Source: Chitinophagaceae bacterium
GTDB lineage: Bacteria > Bacteroidota > Bacteroidia > Chitinophagales > Chitinophagaceae
Reading direction: 5' to 3'
Length of the DNA stretch: 64,000 nt
Assembly: GCA_016706055.1 (NCBI GenBank)
Contig: JADJKL010000002.1
Coordinates: 62,001 to 126,000, forward strand
Shown here: one piece after another, positions 9,316 through 19,180 of the stretch
Position numbering within the stretch: the first letter of the stretch is position 1
Layout: each line of letters starts with the position of its first letter
Notes under the pieces: generated by a model
The model's input: the letters and a program-made list of their open reading frames with translations, nothing else
Database searches by the model: none
Told to the model about the DNA's origin: nothing
Translations under genes and position numbers: made by a program

Positions 9316-10953
9316 ATGGCAAAGCAAATCTTCTTCGACATAGAAGCAAGAAATAGAATGAAAAAGGCGTTGATACACTTGCCAACGCAGTTAAAGTAAC
9401 ACTCGGCCCAAAAGGTCGTAACGTAGTTATAGAGAAAAAAATTCGGCGCACCACAGGTTACTAAAGATGGTGTAACAGTAGCAAAAGAAATTGAACTGGA
9501 AGATCCTATTGAAAATATGGGTGCACAGATGGTAAAAGAAGTAGCTTCTAAAACTGCAGATATTGCAGGAGATGGTACTACTACTGCTACGGTGTTGGCA
9601 CAATCAATCATCAGCGAAGGCCTGAAAATGGTAGCAGCTGGTGCAAATCCTATGGATTTGAAAAGATGAATCGATAAAGCGGTAGCTTTAGTTGTAGAAA
9701 ATCTGAAGAGTCAAAGCCAGACTGTTGGCAACGACAGTAAGAAAATTCAACAAGTAGCTTCAATATCTGCTAACAATGATGAGACAATCGGGAAACTGAT
9801 TGCTGAAGCATTTGCAAAAGTTGGTAAAGAAGGTGTAATCACTGTTGAAGAAGCAAAAGGTACTGACACTACTGTTGATGTAGTAGAAGGTATGCAATTT
9901 GACCGTGGTTATGTGTCTCCATATTTCGTTACAAATAGCGAAAAAATGCAGGCTGAATTGGAGAACCCTTACATCTTAATATATGATAAGAAGATTTCTG
10001 CAATGAAAGATATTCTTCATATTCTGGAGAAAGTTGCACAAAGCGGACGTCCATTATTGATTATTGCTGAAGATTTGGAAGGCGAAGCATTGGCAACATT
10101 GGTAGTAAACAAACTTCGTGGTACTATCAAAGTTGCAGCTGTTAAAGCTCCAGGTTTTGGTGACAGAAGAAAAGAAATGTTGACTGATATAGCTATTCTT
10201 ACTGCTGGTACAGTAATCAGCGAAGAATTAGGTCACAAATTAGAAGGTGCTGACTTAACATCTCTTGGTCAGGCGGCTTCAGTTACTATTGATAAAGACA
10301 ATACAACAATCGTTGGTGGTAAAGGAAAGAAAGTTGATATCACTGCAAGAGTTAATCAGATCAAGGCTCAGGTAGAAAATACAACTTCTGATTATGATAA
10401 AGAAAAATTACAGGAACGTCTTGCTAAGCTAGCTGGTGGTGTTGCTGTACTTTATATTGGTGCAGCTACCGAAATGGAAATGAAAGAAAAGAAAGACCGT
10501 GTTGATGATGCATTACATGCAACAAGAGCAGCGGTTGAAGAAGGCATTGTTCCTGGTGGTGGAGTTGCTTATATCCGTGCAATCCAAAGCCTTGATGCAA
10601 AAGTAAAAGGACAGATTGCTGATGAGCAAACAGGTATGGCAATTGTTCGCCGTGCATTGGAAGAGCCAATTCGTATTCTTACATCGAATGCAGGAATTGA
10701 TGGTTCTATTGTTGTTCAAAAAATTAAAGAAGGAAAAGCCGATTTTGGATTTAATGCCCGCACAGAGGTATATGAGAATATGTTCAAAGCTGGTGTTATC
10801 GATCCAACTAAAGTAAGCCGTGTTGCATTAGAGAATGCTGCTTCAATTGCAGGTATGTTATTGACAACTGAAGCTGTTGTTGCTGATAAGCCAAAGAAAG
10901 AAGAAGCTGCTCACTCACATGGTGCACCTGATATGGGTGGAATGGGTTATTAA
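9316..10953 (+). CDS. groEL: Chaperonin GroEL (three point lesions in this sequence)
   Basis: The 60-kDa chaperonin, 545 residues after correction, with the typical C-terminal GGMGGMGY-like tail (DMGGMGY). The first third is damaged: one G missing at 9366-9367 (ARNRMKKGVDTLANAV expected), one extra A in the run at 9435-9441 (EKKFGAPQVTKDG expected), and TGA at 9667-9669 where a Gly codon GGA is expected (LKRGIDKAV). From 9892 to the end the frame is intact, including the apical domain and GGGVAYIRA. This is normally a single essential gene, so a true triple knockout is implausible; sequence error is the simplest reading. Confidence 0.92.
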
Positions 10954-10979
10954 ACTCATTTGTACATAATTTATAATAT

Positions 10980-11013
10980 AAAGTCCCGTCAAATAAATAG
11001 ACGGGACTTTTTT
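10980..11013 (+). terminator. Rho-independent terminator of groESL
   Basis: A 10-bp stem AAGTCCCGTC / GACGGGACTT with a 9-nt loop, followed by T's, about 30 nt after the groEL stop. Confidence 0.9.
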
Positions 11014-11135
11014 GTGGATATTAATGAAAACCAATAAATTGTTTTTTTCGTATTTTTATACCGTTAAGTTGGCACTGAACCCCTTTGAAACTATTTGCGG
11101 ATTCTCCAACACACTTTGTTACTAAAAAAACAATT

Positions 11136-14100
11136 ATGAGAAAAATCTACAAATTTTCTTTATTTACTCTTTTGCTTATTACCCTAACGAATGTTGTTTT
11201 CGCACAGAACCGTTTCTTTCACGATGCGGGTAAAAACAAATCAATACAGACTACTAAAGAAAGGGTTATCATTCCTAAAGAATTCAGAACATCCACAATG
11301 GATGTTCAGGCAATGAAAAGCTTTTTATGGACATTGCCTTCTGAGAGCAGTGTACTTTACAACAGAGGTAATGCACCAGTCATTTCTATCCCAATGCCAG
11401 ATGGCTCAATGGCCAAATTCCATGTTTGGGAAAGTAACATAATGGAGCCTGCACTAGCTGCTAAGTTTCCTGATATGAAACAATTTCTTGGTCAGGGAAT
11501 TGATGATCCTTATGCTACTATCAGATTTGATTACAACCCATACACAGGATTTCATGCACAGATTTTGTCTTCAAGTACTGGCCGAATTTTTATTGATCCT
11601 TTTGCAAATGGAGATTTAAATAATTACATAAGTTATTTTGCCCGTAATGCCGTTTCGTCTTCTCAATTTGTTTGTAATGTAGACGAAAACTTAGCATTAG
11701 ATAATCCTAGTCCCACAGTTAATAGAACAGCAGCTGCTTGTCTTGGTACAAACCTGAGAACATATCGTTTAGCATTAGCATGTACAGGCGAATATGCTGT
11801 TGCAGTAAATGGAGCTACACCTACAACCGGCGGCGTTGCTGCGGCAATGCTTACAGCAGTAAACAGGGTTACAGGTGTGTATGAAAACGAAGTCTCTGTC
11901 AGGTTACAATTAGTTGCTAATAATGATTTGCTTATTTATCTCGATGGAGCTACAGAACCCTACACAAATAATAGCGGCGGAACAATGCTTGGACAAAATC
12001 AGACAAATTGTGATGCCGTTATTGGTAGTGCAAATTATGATATTGGACATGTATTCAGCACTGGTGGCGGTGGTGTAGCAGGTTTGGGTGTTATTTGTAA
12101 TAATGGAAATAAGGCAAGAGGTGTTACTGGTTTAGGCAATCCTGTAGGTGATGCGTTTTATATTGATTATGTAGCTCATGAAATGGGGCACCAGTTTGGC
12201 GGTAACCATACATTTAATAGTGTAACCAGCAGTTGTGGTGGTGGTAATCGTAACAATTCTACTGCATATGAAGTTGGAAGTGGTACTACAATACAGGCAT
12301 ATGCAGGAATTTGTGGATCTGACAATATTCAGCCAAACAGCGATCCTTTTTTTCATGCAATAAGTTTTGATGAAATAAGCAACAGAGTAAATGGAACATC
12401 TTGTGCAGCAATTACAGCTACTGGTAACACATTGCCTGTAATAAATCCATTAGTAAATAGTGGGTTAACTATTCCTATTAACACTCCATTTACATTAAGT
12501 GGAACAGCAAGTGATGCTAATGGTGATCCATTAACTTACAGCTGGGAAGAAATGGATTTAGGTCCGGGTGGTGCATGGAATGGTGGTGCAACAAGCACAA
12601 CAGCACCTCTTTTTAAGTCAAGAGTTCCGAAAACTACTGGCGACAGAACTTTCCCTGATATGGCAGTAATATTAGCAGGCTATCCTGCAAATCCTGCAGC
12701 AACTTTAGGTGGACTAAAAGGTGAAACATTACCAACTGTTGCAAGAGCAATGAACTTCCGGTTAACTGTAAGAGACAACCGTGCTGGCGGTGGTGGAGTA
12801 GCCTCAAGTGGAACATTAGGTTGCCAAACTTCAACTGCATTTATTGTGAATACAGCTGGTACAACTCCTTTTTCTGTTACTGCTCCTAATGGCGGTGAAA
12901 GCTATCCCGGCGGTACTTCTCAAACAATTACATGGAATAATGCCGGGACTACAGCAGCACCTTTCAATGTTGCTAATGTAAGAATTACTTTATCTACAGA
13001 TGGCGGATTAACTTATCCAACTGTAATATCAGCAAGCACTCCAAACGACGGTACGGAAGCTTTAACTATACCTGCTGTTGTAACTACAACAGCAAAAATT
13101 AAAATAGAAGCGATTGGAAATATTTTCTTTGATATTTCTAGTGCTGATTTTAGCATAACAGCAGCGTCAAATGGTTTTTCATTTAACAGCCCTGCTGCAG
13201 TAACCGCAAGTTGCCCTGTTCCAAACGTTATGACTTCAGGCAACCTTACAGCTACCTATCAAGGTACTTTCACTGGAAGTATTAACTTAACGGGTACAGT
13301 TACTCCAGCAGGACCTACTGTATCATTTAGTAATCCTATTTTAACTACTGGTTCTCCTTCATCAACAGTTTCTTTAACTGGTATGGCTACTTTAAGTCCT
13401 GGCAATTATGTTGTTACTGTTACAGGAACCGGAGTTGGCGGTGGTAATCCTGTTCAAACAAGAGATATTACATTCACAATTAACCCTGGCGCCGGACCTG
13501 CTGTTACAACGCATCCTTCCAGTCAGGCAATATGTGTTGATAATAATGTAACTTTTAATGCTGCTGGTACTGGTATAACCGGTTATCAATGGCAAGTAAG
13601 TACAAATGGTGGATTAACTTGGAATCCAATTGTTGGTGCCATGGCAACTTCATATACTATTACAGGCGTTACCTTCAGTTTAAATAATAATCAATACCGT
13701 TGTGTATTCACGGGTCAATGTGGTACTACTAATACTAATCCTGCTACTTTAACAGTAAACACATTGCCCAACATTGCAGGACAGCCATCAAATATTGCTG
13801 TTTGTTCTGGAAGCTCCGCAACATTTACTGCAACAGCAACTGGTACCAGTATTACTTACCAATGGCAGATAAGTACAACAGGTATGGGTGGAACATATAG
13901 CAATTTATCCAATGTGGCTCCTTATTCAAACGTAGGGACAGCAACACTTATAATAAATCCTACAACAACCGGATTGAATGGTAATTATTATCGCTGCGTT
14001 GTTTCAGGCACTTGTACACCGCCTGCAACTTCAAACCCTGCATTGTTAACTGTAAACTCATCTGTAACAGTTACTGGAAACCCTTCCAATCAAACAATTT

Positions 14101-15149
14101 GTGAAGGAACAGGAACCAGCTTTACTTCATTTGCAAGTGGCAGTGGGTTGATGGATCAATGGGAAGTAAGTACAAATGGTGGTGGCACATGGGCCAACGT
14201 TGTTAACAACGCTAATTATGCAGGTGCTACCACACCAACGTTGACGTTAACCAATGTTCCTCCTACATTTAATAATTATAGATACCGAAATAATATTACA
14301 AGCCCACCTTGTACTCCAGGTATAACTACTGCGGCAACACTTACAGTAAATACATTCCCTGTTATTACAAGCCATCCTTCCAACCTTACTATTTGTGAAG
14401 GAGCTAATTCTACATTTACTGTTGGTGCTACTACGGGAGTAGGTGCTCTTACTTATCAGTGGCAGTTCAGACAAACTCCAGCTTCGGCTTGGGTTGATAT
14501 TTCAGGTGCTACATCAAGCACATTTAGTCAAAGCAGTGTAATAGGACAAAATGGTTATCAGTTCCGTGTTATAGTTACAGCTGGTTGCGGATCTTCTAAT
14601 TCAAATCCTGCAACAATTACTGTAAATGCATATCCGGTAGCATCAATTACCAATTTGCCAACTACGCTTTGTCTTTCTGATCCGGCATACAGTCTTACAG
14701 CTTCATTAGCAGGTGGTGTTTGGAACGGCCCTGGAGTTACGGGTAACAACTTCACACCAAGTGCAGCTGGTTTGGGAACTAAAACTATTAACTATGTGTT
14801 AACCAATGCAGGCTGCGTTACTACCAAAACATCAATTATTCAGGTAAATGAATGTGCTGATCGTCATCGTAGATTGTACGAGTTCCAGGCATTCAAATTG
14901 TATCCTACTCCGAATGACGGACGTTTTAGTATTCGGTTGAACAGCGATTTGTATAACACACTTGGAGTTAGAATTTATAACTCACTTGGACAGCAGGTTC
15001 ATGCAGAGCAATTTAGCGGTCTTACCTACGGCAGCGTTGTTTCGCTTGACATAGCAGGGGTTCCCAGAGGTGTTTACCAGGTATTTGTGTACAGTGCAGA
15101 TCTTGATAAAGTAGATAGCAAAGGTGTAAGCATCATTGTTAATCAATAA
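11136..15149 (+). CDS. Secreted reprolysin-like metalloprotease with Ig-like repeats and T9SS sorting domain
   Basis: The 1337-residue product begins with a Sec signal peptide (MRKIYKFSLFTLLLI... VFAQ). The ATG at 11136 is chosen because it starts that peptide; the frame is open further upstream. The catalytic part holds HEMGHQFGGNHTF at residues 348-360, the HExxHxxGxxH zinc site of M12B-type metzincins. A cadherin-like or Fn3-like segment follows (SGTASDANGDPLTYSWEEMD), then about five repeats of 90-100 aa from about residue 787 to 1235, each opening with PSxxxxC and containing YQWQ-S--GG--W, as in Ig-like modules. It ends in a T9SS type A sorting domain (about 1250 onward, FKLYPTPNDGRFSI). 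It is probably an exported protease held at the cell surface. Confidence 0.88.
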   Translation: MRKIYKFSLFTLLLITLTNVVFAQNRFFHDAGKNKSIQTTKERVIIPKEFRTSTMDVQAMKSFLWTLPSESSVLYNRGNAPVISIPMPDGSMAKFHVWESNIMEPALAAKFPDMKQFLGQGIDDPYATIRFDYNPYTGFHAQILSSSTGRIFIDPFANGDLNNYISYFARNAVSSSQFVCNVDENLALDNPSPTVNRTAAACLGTNLRTYRLALACTGEYAVAVNGATPTTGGVAAAMLTAVNRVTGVYENEVSVRLQLVANNDLLIYLDGATEPYTNNSGGTMLGQNQTNCDAVIGSANYDIGHVFSTGGGGVAGLGVICNNGNKARGVTGLGNPVGDAFYIDYVAHEMGHQFGGNHTFNSVTSSCGGGNRNNSTAYEVGSGTTIQAYAGICGSDNIQPNSDPFFHAISFDEISNRVNGTSCAAITATGNTLPVINPLVNSGLTIPINTPFTLSGTASDANGDPLTYSWEEMDLGPGGAWNGGATSTTAPLFKSRVPKTTGDRTFPDMAVILAGYPANPAATLGGLKGETLPTVARAMNFRLTVRDNRAGGGGVASSGTLGCQTSTAFIVNTAGTTPFSVTAPNGGESYPGGTSQTITWNNAGTTAAPFNVANVRITLSTDGGLTYPTVISASTPNDGTEALTIPAVVTTTAKIKIEAIGNIFFDISSADFSITAASNGFSFNSPAAVTASCPVPNVMTSGNLTATYQGTFTGSINLTGTVTPAGPTVSFSNPILTTGSPSSTVSLTGMATLSPGNYVVTVTGTGVGGGNPVQTRDITFTINPGAGPAVTTHPSSQAICVDNNVTFNAAGTGITGYQWQVSTNGGLTWNPIVGAMATSYTITGVTFSLNNNQYRCVFTGQCGTTNTNPATLTVNTLPNIAGQPSNIAVCSGSSATFTATATGTSITYQWQISTTGMGGTYSNLSNVAPYSNVGTATLIINPTTTGLNGNYYRCVVSGTCTPPATSNPALLTVNSSVTVTGNPSNQTICEGTGTSFTSFASGSGLMDQWEVSTNGGGTWANVVNNANYAGATTPTLTLTNVPPTFNNYRYRNNITSPPCTPGITTAATLTVNTFPVITSHPSNLTICEGANSTFTVGATTGVGALTYQWQFRQTPASAWVDISGATSSTFSQSSVIGQNGYQFRVIVTAGCGSSNSNPATITVNAYPVASITNLPTTLCLSDPAYSLTASLAGGVWNGPGVTGNNFTPSAAGLGTKTINYVLTNAGCVTTKTSIIQVNECADRHRRLYEFQAFKLYPTPNDGRFSIRLNSDLYNTLGVRIYNSLGQQVHAEQFSGLTYGSVVSLDIAGVPRGVYQVFVYSADLDKVDSKGVSIIVNQ

Positions 15150-15170
15150 TAACTGATAAACAATTGATAA

Positions 15171-15206
15171 AAAATCCCGTCCCGTTTTATACGAGACGGG
15201 ATTTTG
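15171..15206 (+). terminator. Rho-independent terminator after the metalloprotease
   Basis: Stem AAAATCCCGTC (15171-15181) / GACGGGATTTT, 13-nt loop, then T-rich DNA. The stem core GTCCCGTC/GACGGG resembles the groEL terminator. Confidence 0.85.
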
Positions 15207-15265
15207 TTTTTTATTCATCTGTAATTACTGTTTTCTTTTCATGTTCTGGAGAAATTGAATTTGCG

Positions 15266-15273
15266 TACCTTTG
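15266..15273 (+). promoter_or_regulatory. -7 element of the ABC-F gene promoter
   Basis: TACCTTTG fits TAnnTTTG and lies 21 nt before the chosen ATG (15294). It overlaps the longer open frame from 15255, which supports the later start. No convincing -33 box. Confidence 0.5.
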
Positions 15274-15293
15274 CCGCCTCAAAAAAAGATGAA

Positions 15294-16919
15294 ATGATAA
15301 GTGTAAAAGATCTAAAGTTGGCTTACGGTAAAAGGGTTTTATTTGAAGAGGTAAACCTGAATTTTACCAAAGGCAATTGTTATGGCGTTATTGGTGCCAA
15401 TGGAGCTGGAAAAAGTACATTCCTGAAAATACTAAGTGGGGAGATTGAACCTAATAAAGGATCAGTTGAAATTACACCGGGTGAGAGGCTTGCGGTTTTA
15501 AAACAAAACCAGTTTCAGTTCGACGAAGAGTTGGTATTGAATACGGTAATGATGGGCCATAGTAAATTATGGGCTATCGCAAAAGAAAGAGAAACGATTT
15601 ATGCGTTGGCAGATTTTACTGAAGCGGATGGAATGAGAGCCGGTGAACTAGAAGCCGATTTTGGCGAAATAGGCGGATACACTGCAGAAAGTGATGCCGC
15701 CACTTTATTAGGACAGCTTGGTGTAACAGAAGAGTATCATCAATCATTAATGAAAGATATTCCTTCTAATCTGAAAGTAAGAGTATTGCTGGCACAGGCC
15801 ATCTTTGGAAATCCTGATATTTTATTATTGGATGAGCCTACCAACGGTCTTGACATTGAAACTATCGGATGGCTAGAAAACTTCCTCGCAGAATATGAAA
15901 ATGTGGTGTTAGTTGTAAGTCATGACCGTCACTTTTTAGATGCAGTATGTACTCATGTAACTGATGTTGACCGTCAAAAAATAAAAATCTTTACCGGTAA
16001 CTATTCATTCTGGTACGAGTCTTCTCAATTAATGGCTCGCCAGGTTAATGATAAAAACAAGAAGACTGAAGATAAACGTCAGGCGTTGATCGACTTTATT
16101 GCCCGTTTCAGTGCCAATGCAAGTAAAAGTAAACAAGCTACTTCACGGAAAAAGGCATTGGAGAAATTGTCAATTGAAGAAATTGAACCGAGTTACAGAA
16201 AATATCCAGGAATCATTTTTCAGCAATTAAGAGAAGTTGGTAATCAGATTCTGAATGTAGAGAAATTAAAAAAATCTGTTGATGGAAGGGTGTTGTTCAG
16301 TAATGTAACTTTCACTGTTAACAAAGGCGATAAGATTGCTTTATTAAGCCGTGATCCTTTAGCTATTACAGCTTTCTTTAATATTATAACTGCCGAAGAA
16401 GTTGCAGATAGTGGTTCGTACGAATGGGGAACAACAGTAACGCATGCCTATTTACCTCAAGAGAACAATGAATTCTTCGATGGTAAAGATAACTTGATGG
16501 ATTGGCTACGTCAATATGTGCCATCGCATGTTACAGATGTGGATGAACCATTCCTTAGAGGGTTTCTTGGTAAAATGTTATTTAGTGGTGATGATGTAAT
16601 GAAAAAAACAGATGTGCTGAGTGGAGGCGAAAAAGTTCGTTGTATGCTTAGTCGTATGATGTTGCAAAGTCCGAATGTTATTTTGTTAGACCAGCCAACA
16701 AATCACCTTGATCTTGAAAGTATTCAGGCATTTAACGAACAGTGTACAGACTACAAAGGCATCATTCTATTAACAAGCCATGACCATACTTTTATGCAGA
16801 CTGTTGCTAATCGTGTAATCGAATTAACACCAAATGGCATCATCGACAGGTTAATGACTTTTGATGAATATCTAGACGATGAAAGGGTAAAAGCTACAAA
16901 AGAAGAATTATATAAATAG
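15294..16919 (+). CDS. ABC-F family ATPase (YbiT-like), asymmetric ATP sites
   Basis: A soluble protein of 541 aa with two ABC ATPase domains and no membrane segment. ABC-F proteins bind the ribosome and act in translation or antibiotic protection. The start at 15294 places the first beta strand normally (MISVKDLKLAYGKRVLF). Domain 1 has a good Walker A (GANGAGKST, 34-42) and Walker B (DEPTNGLD, 180-187) but a degenerate signature (IPSNLK near 157). Domain 2 has a good signature (LSGGEK, from 442) but a degenerate Walker A (SRDPLAITA near 350) and Gln467 in place of the catalytic Glu (DQPTNHLD). In the head-to-tail dimer this gives one competent and one dead site. It most resembles the YbiT group. 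Confidence 0.88.
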   Translation: MISVKDLKLAYGKRVLFEEVNLNFTKGNCYGVIGANGAGKSTFLKILSGEIEPNKGSVEITPGERLAVLKQNQFQFDEELVLNTVMMGHSKLWAIAKERETIYALADFTEADGMRAGELEADFGEIGGYTAESDAATLLGQLGVTEEYHQSLMKDIPSNLKVRVLLAQAIFGNPDILLLDEPTNGLDIETIGWLENFLAEYENVVLVVSHDRHFLDAVCTHVTDVDRQKIKIFTGNYSFWYESSQLMARQVNDKNKKTEDKRQALIDFIARFSANASKSKQATSRKKALEKLSIEEIEPSYRKYPGIIFQQLREVGNQILNVEKLKKSVDGRVLFSNVTFTVNKGDKIALLSRDPLAITAFFNIITAEEVADSGSYEWGTTVTHAYLPQENNEFFDGKDNLMDWLRQYVPSHVTDVDEPFLRGFLGKMLFSGDDVMKKTDVLSGGEKVRCMLSRMMLQSPNVILLDQPTNHLDLESIQAFNEQCTDYKGIILLTSHDHTFMQTVANRVIELTPNGIIDRLMTFDEYLDDERVKATKEELYK

Positions 16920-16942
16920 CAGGTAATCCTGTATGTTATTCT

Positions 16943-16974
16943 AATGCCTCGTCGAAAGACGGGGCATTTTCTTT
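16943..16974 (+). terminator. Rho-independent terminator of the ABC-F gene
   Basis: AATGCCTCGTC / GACGGGGCATT around a GAAA loop, followed by T's. It ends shortly before the permease start. Confidence 0.85.
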
Positions 16975-16989
16975 ATCTTTCTGTTCTAT

Positions 16990-18483
16990 ATGTCAACCAC
17001 CTCATCCTCCCTCGCCAAAAAAATCGGATTCTGGTCTGCTACTGCTATTATAATAGGAAGTGTAATTGGCTCCGGCGTTTTTATGAAACCAGCCAGCATG
17101 GCTGCTCAGTTAGGTTCGCCAATCTGGTTAACGGTTATCTGGATCATTGCAGGAATCTTTTCTTTATTCGGCGCATTGATCTATGCAGAGCTCGGTGCCA
17201 TGATTCCGGAAACAGGTGGAATGTATGTTTATTTCAAAAAAATGTTTGGCGACTTTGTAGGTTATCTATATGGTTGGGCTGCTTTTTCGGTTATTAATAC
17301 AACAGGTATTGCTGCCATATCATTCGTTTGTGCACAGTATGCTGATTATTTTTTGCATTTACCAAGATTAGATGCAGTAACAGAACATTCCATTATCTGG
17401 CATATCCCTTTTATTGGAGATTTATTTCCGCTTGAGAATATAGGGGTAAAATCGTTGGCTATTCTTTTGGTAATATTATTCACTACCATTAATTACCTAA
17501 GCACCAAAGCAGGAAGTGTTTTTCAGGTTATTTCGACATTTATAAAAGTGGCAGCTCTCGTACTGTTGGTATTTGGAATTTTCTTTTCTGGGGCTGGGGA
17601 TATAAATAATTTCTTTGCCGCCGAAGCTCCAAAACAAAACGGAGCTTTGCTGGCAGGTATTATGGCTGCTCTTTCAGGTGCTTTTTTTGCATATGATGGT
17701 TGGGTCAATATTACGTTTGTTGCAGGCGAAATAAAAAATCCTCAAAAAAATATTCCCAAAAGCCTTTTTACAGGTGTGTTAACATGCATCGTTATTTATG
17801 TCTTGGTGAATCAGGCATACCTCTATGTAATGCCGGTAGAAAGTATTGCAACATCATCGTTAGTAGCAGCAAATGCAATGACAATTGCAATGGGTAGTAT
17901 GGCTGGCGCCGTTATTGCGGCATTGATCGTAATCTGTACGTTGGGAGCTATTAATGGCAATACATTGGCGACTGCAAGAGTTACTTATGCAATGGGAAAA
18001 GATAAAGCCTTTTTACCATGGACAGGAAAGGAGCACAAACGATTTCAAACTCCCGGTAATGCACTCCTTTTACATGGTGTTTGGATTTGTATGTTTATTA
18101 TCACCGGATCATTTGATATGTTGGCAGATATTATGGTGTTTATGACTTGGATATTTTATGGATTGGGTGCAGTTGGAGTTTTTATACTGAGAAAAAAAAT
18201 GGCTACCACTGAAAGACCTTATAAAATATGGAAGCATCCATTTGTAACGCTATTATACATCGCATTTACTACTTTTTTTCTGGTGGCAACAATTTATAAT
18301 GATGTTTCAAATTATTTGGCTGGCACACAGCCTGTAGTTAATTCGCTTCTTGGGTTATTGATAGCTGCTTTAGGCATTCCGCTGTATTTCTATTACAAGA
18401 AGAAGAAAAAAATACTGAGTGATGTAAATACCGTTTATTGGGTATGTTATCTGCAACTAAATCGTTTAATTTTATATCAATAA
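16990..18483 (+). CDS. APC-family amino acid permease
   Basis: An integral membrane transporter of 497 aa with about 12 hydrophobic helices. The first helix carries the APC hallmark AIIIGSVIGSGVFM, the unwound glycine-rich stretch that binds the amino acid carboxylate, followed by PIWLTVIWIIAGIFSLFGALIYAELGAMIPETGG. It resembles LAT-type or ArcD-like amino acid antiporters and permeases; the substrate cannot be told. The C-terminus after YYKKKKK (VNTVYWVCYLQLNRLILYQ) looks unnatural. In another frame a stop follows the Lys run directly, so a one-base error near 18412 may have extended the frame. Confidence 0.85.
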   Translation: MSTTSSSLAKKIGFWSATAIIIGSVIGSGVFMKPASMAAQLGSPIWLTVIWIIAGIFSLFGALIYAELGAMIPETGGMYVYFKKMFGDFVGYLYGWAAFSVINTTGIAAISFVCAQYADYFLHLPRLDAVTEHSIIWHIPFIGDLFPLENIGVKSLAILLVILFTTINYLSTKAGSVFQVISTFIKVAALVLLVFGIFFSGAGDINNFFAAEAPKQNGALLAGIMAALSGAFFAYDGWVNITFVAGEIKNPQKNIPKSLFTGVLTCIVIYVLVNQAYLYVMPVESIATSSLVAANAMTIAMGSMAGAVIAALIVICTLGAINGNTLATARVTYAMGKDKAFLPWTGKEHKRFQTPGNALLLHGVWICMFIITGSFDMLADIMVFMTWIFYGLGAVGVFILRKKMATTERPYKIWKHPFVTLLYIAFTTFFLVATIYNDVSNYLAGTQPVVNSLLGLLIAALGIPLYFYYKKKKKILSDVNTVYWVCYLQLNRLILYQ

Positions 18484-18487
18484 ATTA

Positions 18488-19093
18488 ATGATGAAGATTT
18501 TAACAAGTATATTAAGTTTTATTTTTTGTTCAGCAGTATTTGCACAATCACCTTCTTTATCTGTTCAGTTTACTATGGATAAATTGGATGCCCTAACTAC
18601 TTCCAGTAATTTTAAAATTGAAATGAAAATCTGTATACCAATTAAAAATACTGAAAAGAAAGATTGGTTTAGTCCTGAAACCTCGGCAATAATTTTTTTA
18701 ACACTTACCGCTGCGGATATTGATTGCGGAAAATATATGATAGAAGGAGAGGGTAAAGAAGTGTTAAGTGGAGAAGTAGAATCTCCAAAACCTAATTCAT
18801 ATTATTACAGTAACCAATATTTTGCCTGGGAAAGCATACTCATATTTAAAATTACCAATACTAAATCCCGGGCATTAGAACCGCCCATGTATGTAATAAT
18901 GCCTATAAAATATAAATCCTTCGTTTCATCAATTAGCATTGCTGATGTTGTGTATCATTCAGGCAATATTGTATTTATTGATAACGCAACTGCTACCTAT
19001 CCAAAAAAGAGATTAACCATTAATCACTCACTGAAAAATGAAACCGGTATTGCAGTAGAAAACTCTTCATACAAGGATTGGGTAGCTAATTAA
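18488..19093 (+). CDS. Hypothetical secreted protein
   Basis: A 201-aa protein of unknown function. It begins with a Sec signal peptide (MKILTSILSFIFCSAVFAQ), so it is probably periplasmic or exported. The mature part is beta-rich by composition, and I recognise no domain or catalytic motif. It starts 4 nt after the permease stop, so the two may be co-transcribed, unless the permease really ends earlier (see that entry). Confidence 0.7.
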   Translation: MMKILTSILSFIFCSAVFAQSPSLSVQFTMDKLDALTTSSNFKIEMKICIPIKNTEKKDWFSPETSAIIFLTLTAADIDCGKYMIEGEGKEVLSGEVESPKPNSYYYSNQYFAWESILIFKITNTKSRALEPPMYVIMPIKYKSFVSSISIADVVYHSGNIVFIDNATATYPKKRLTINHSLKNETGIAVENSSYKDWVAN

Positions 19094-19149
19094 ATAATAT
19101 TTCATTTCTCCTGTTCATTTTGCAGTCTTTCGTTTCTTGCGTTAACTGT

Positions 19150-19157
19150 TACTTTTG
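19150..19157 (+). promoter_or_regulatory. -7 element upstream of the SDR gene
   Basis: TACTTTTG fits TAnnTTTG, about 24 nt before the ATG at 19181. No -33 box at the proper spacing. Confidence 0.45.
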
Positions 19158-19180
19158 TACTACAGTTAAAATAAAATGTT

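Noticed and set aside
9667..9669. Stop codon reassignment (TGA or TAA/TAG read as sense)
   Set aside because: TAA and TGA end other intact genes normally (for example the VOC gene ends in TGA), and the internal stops match different amino acids (Gly, Gln, Trp).
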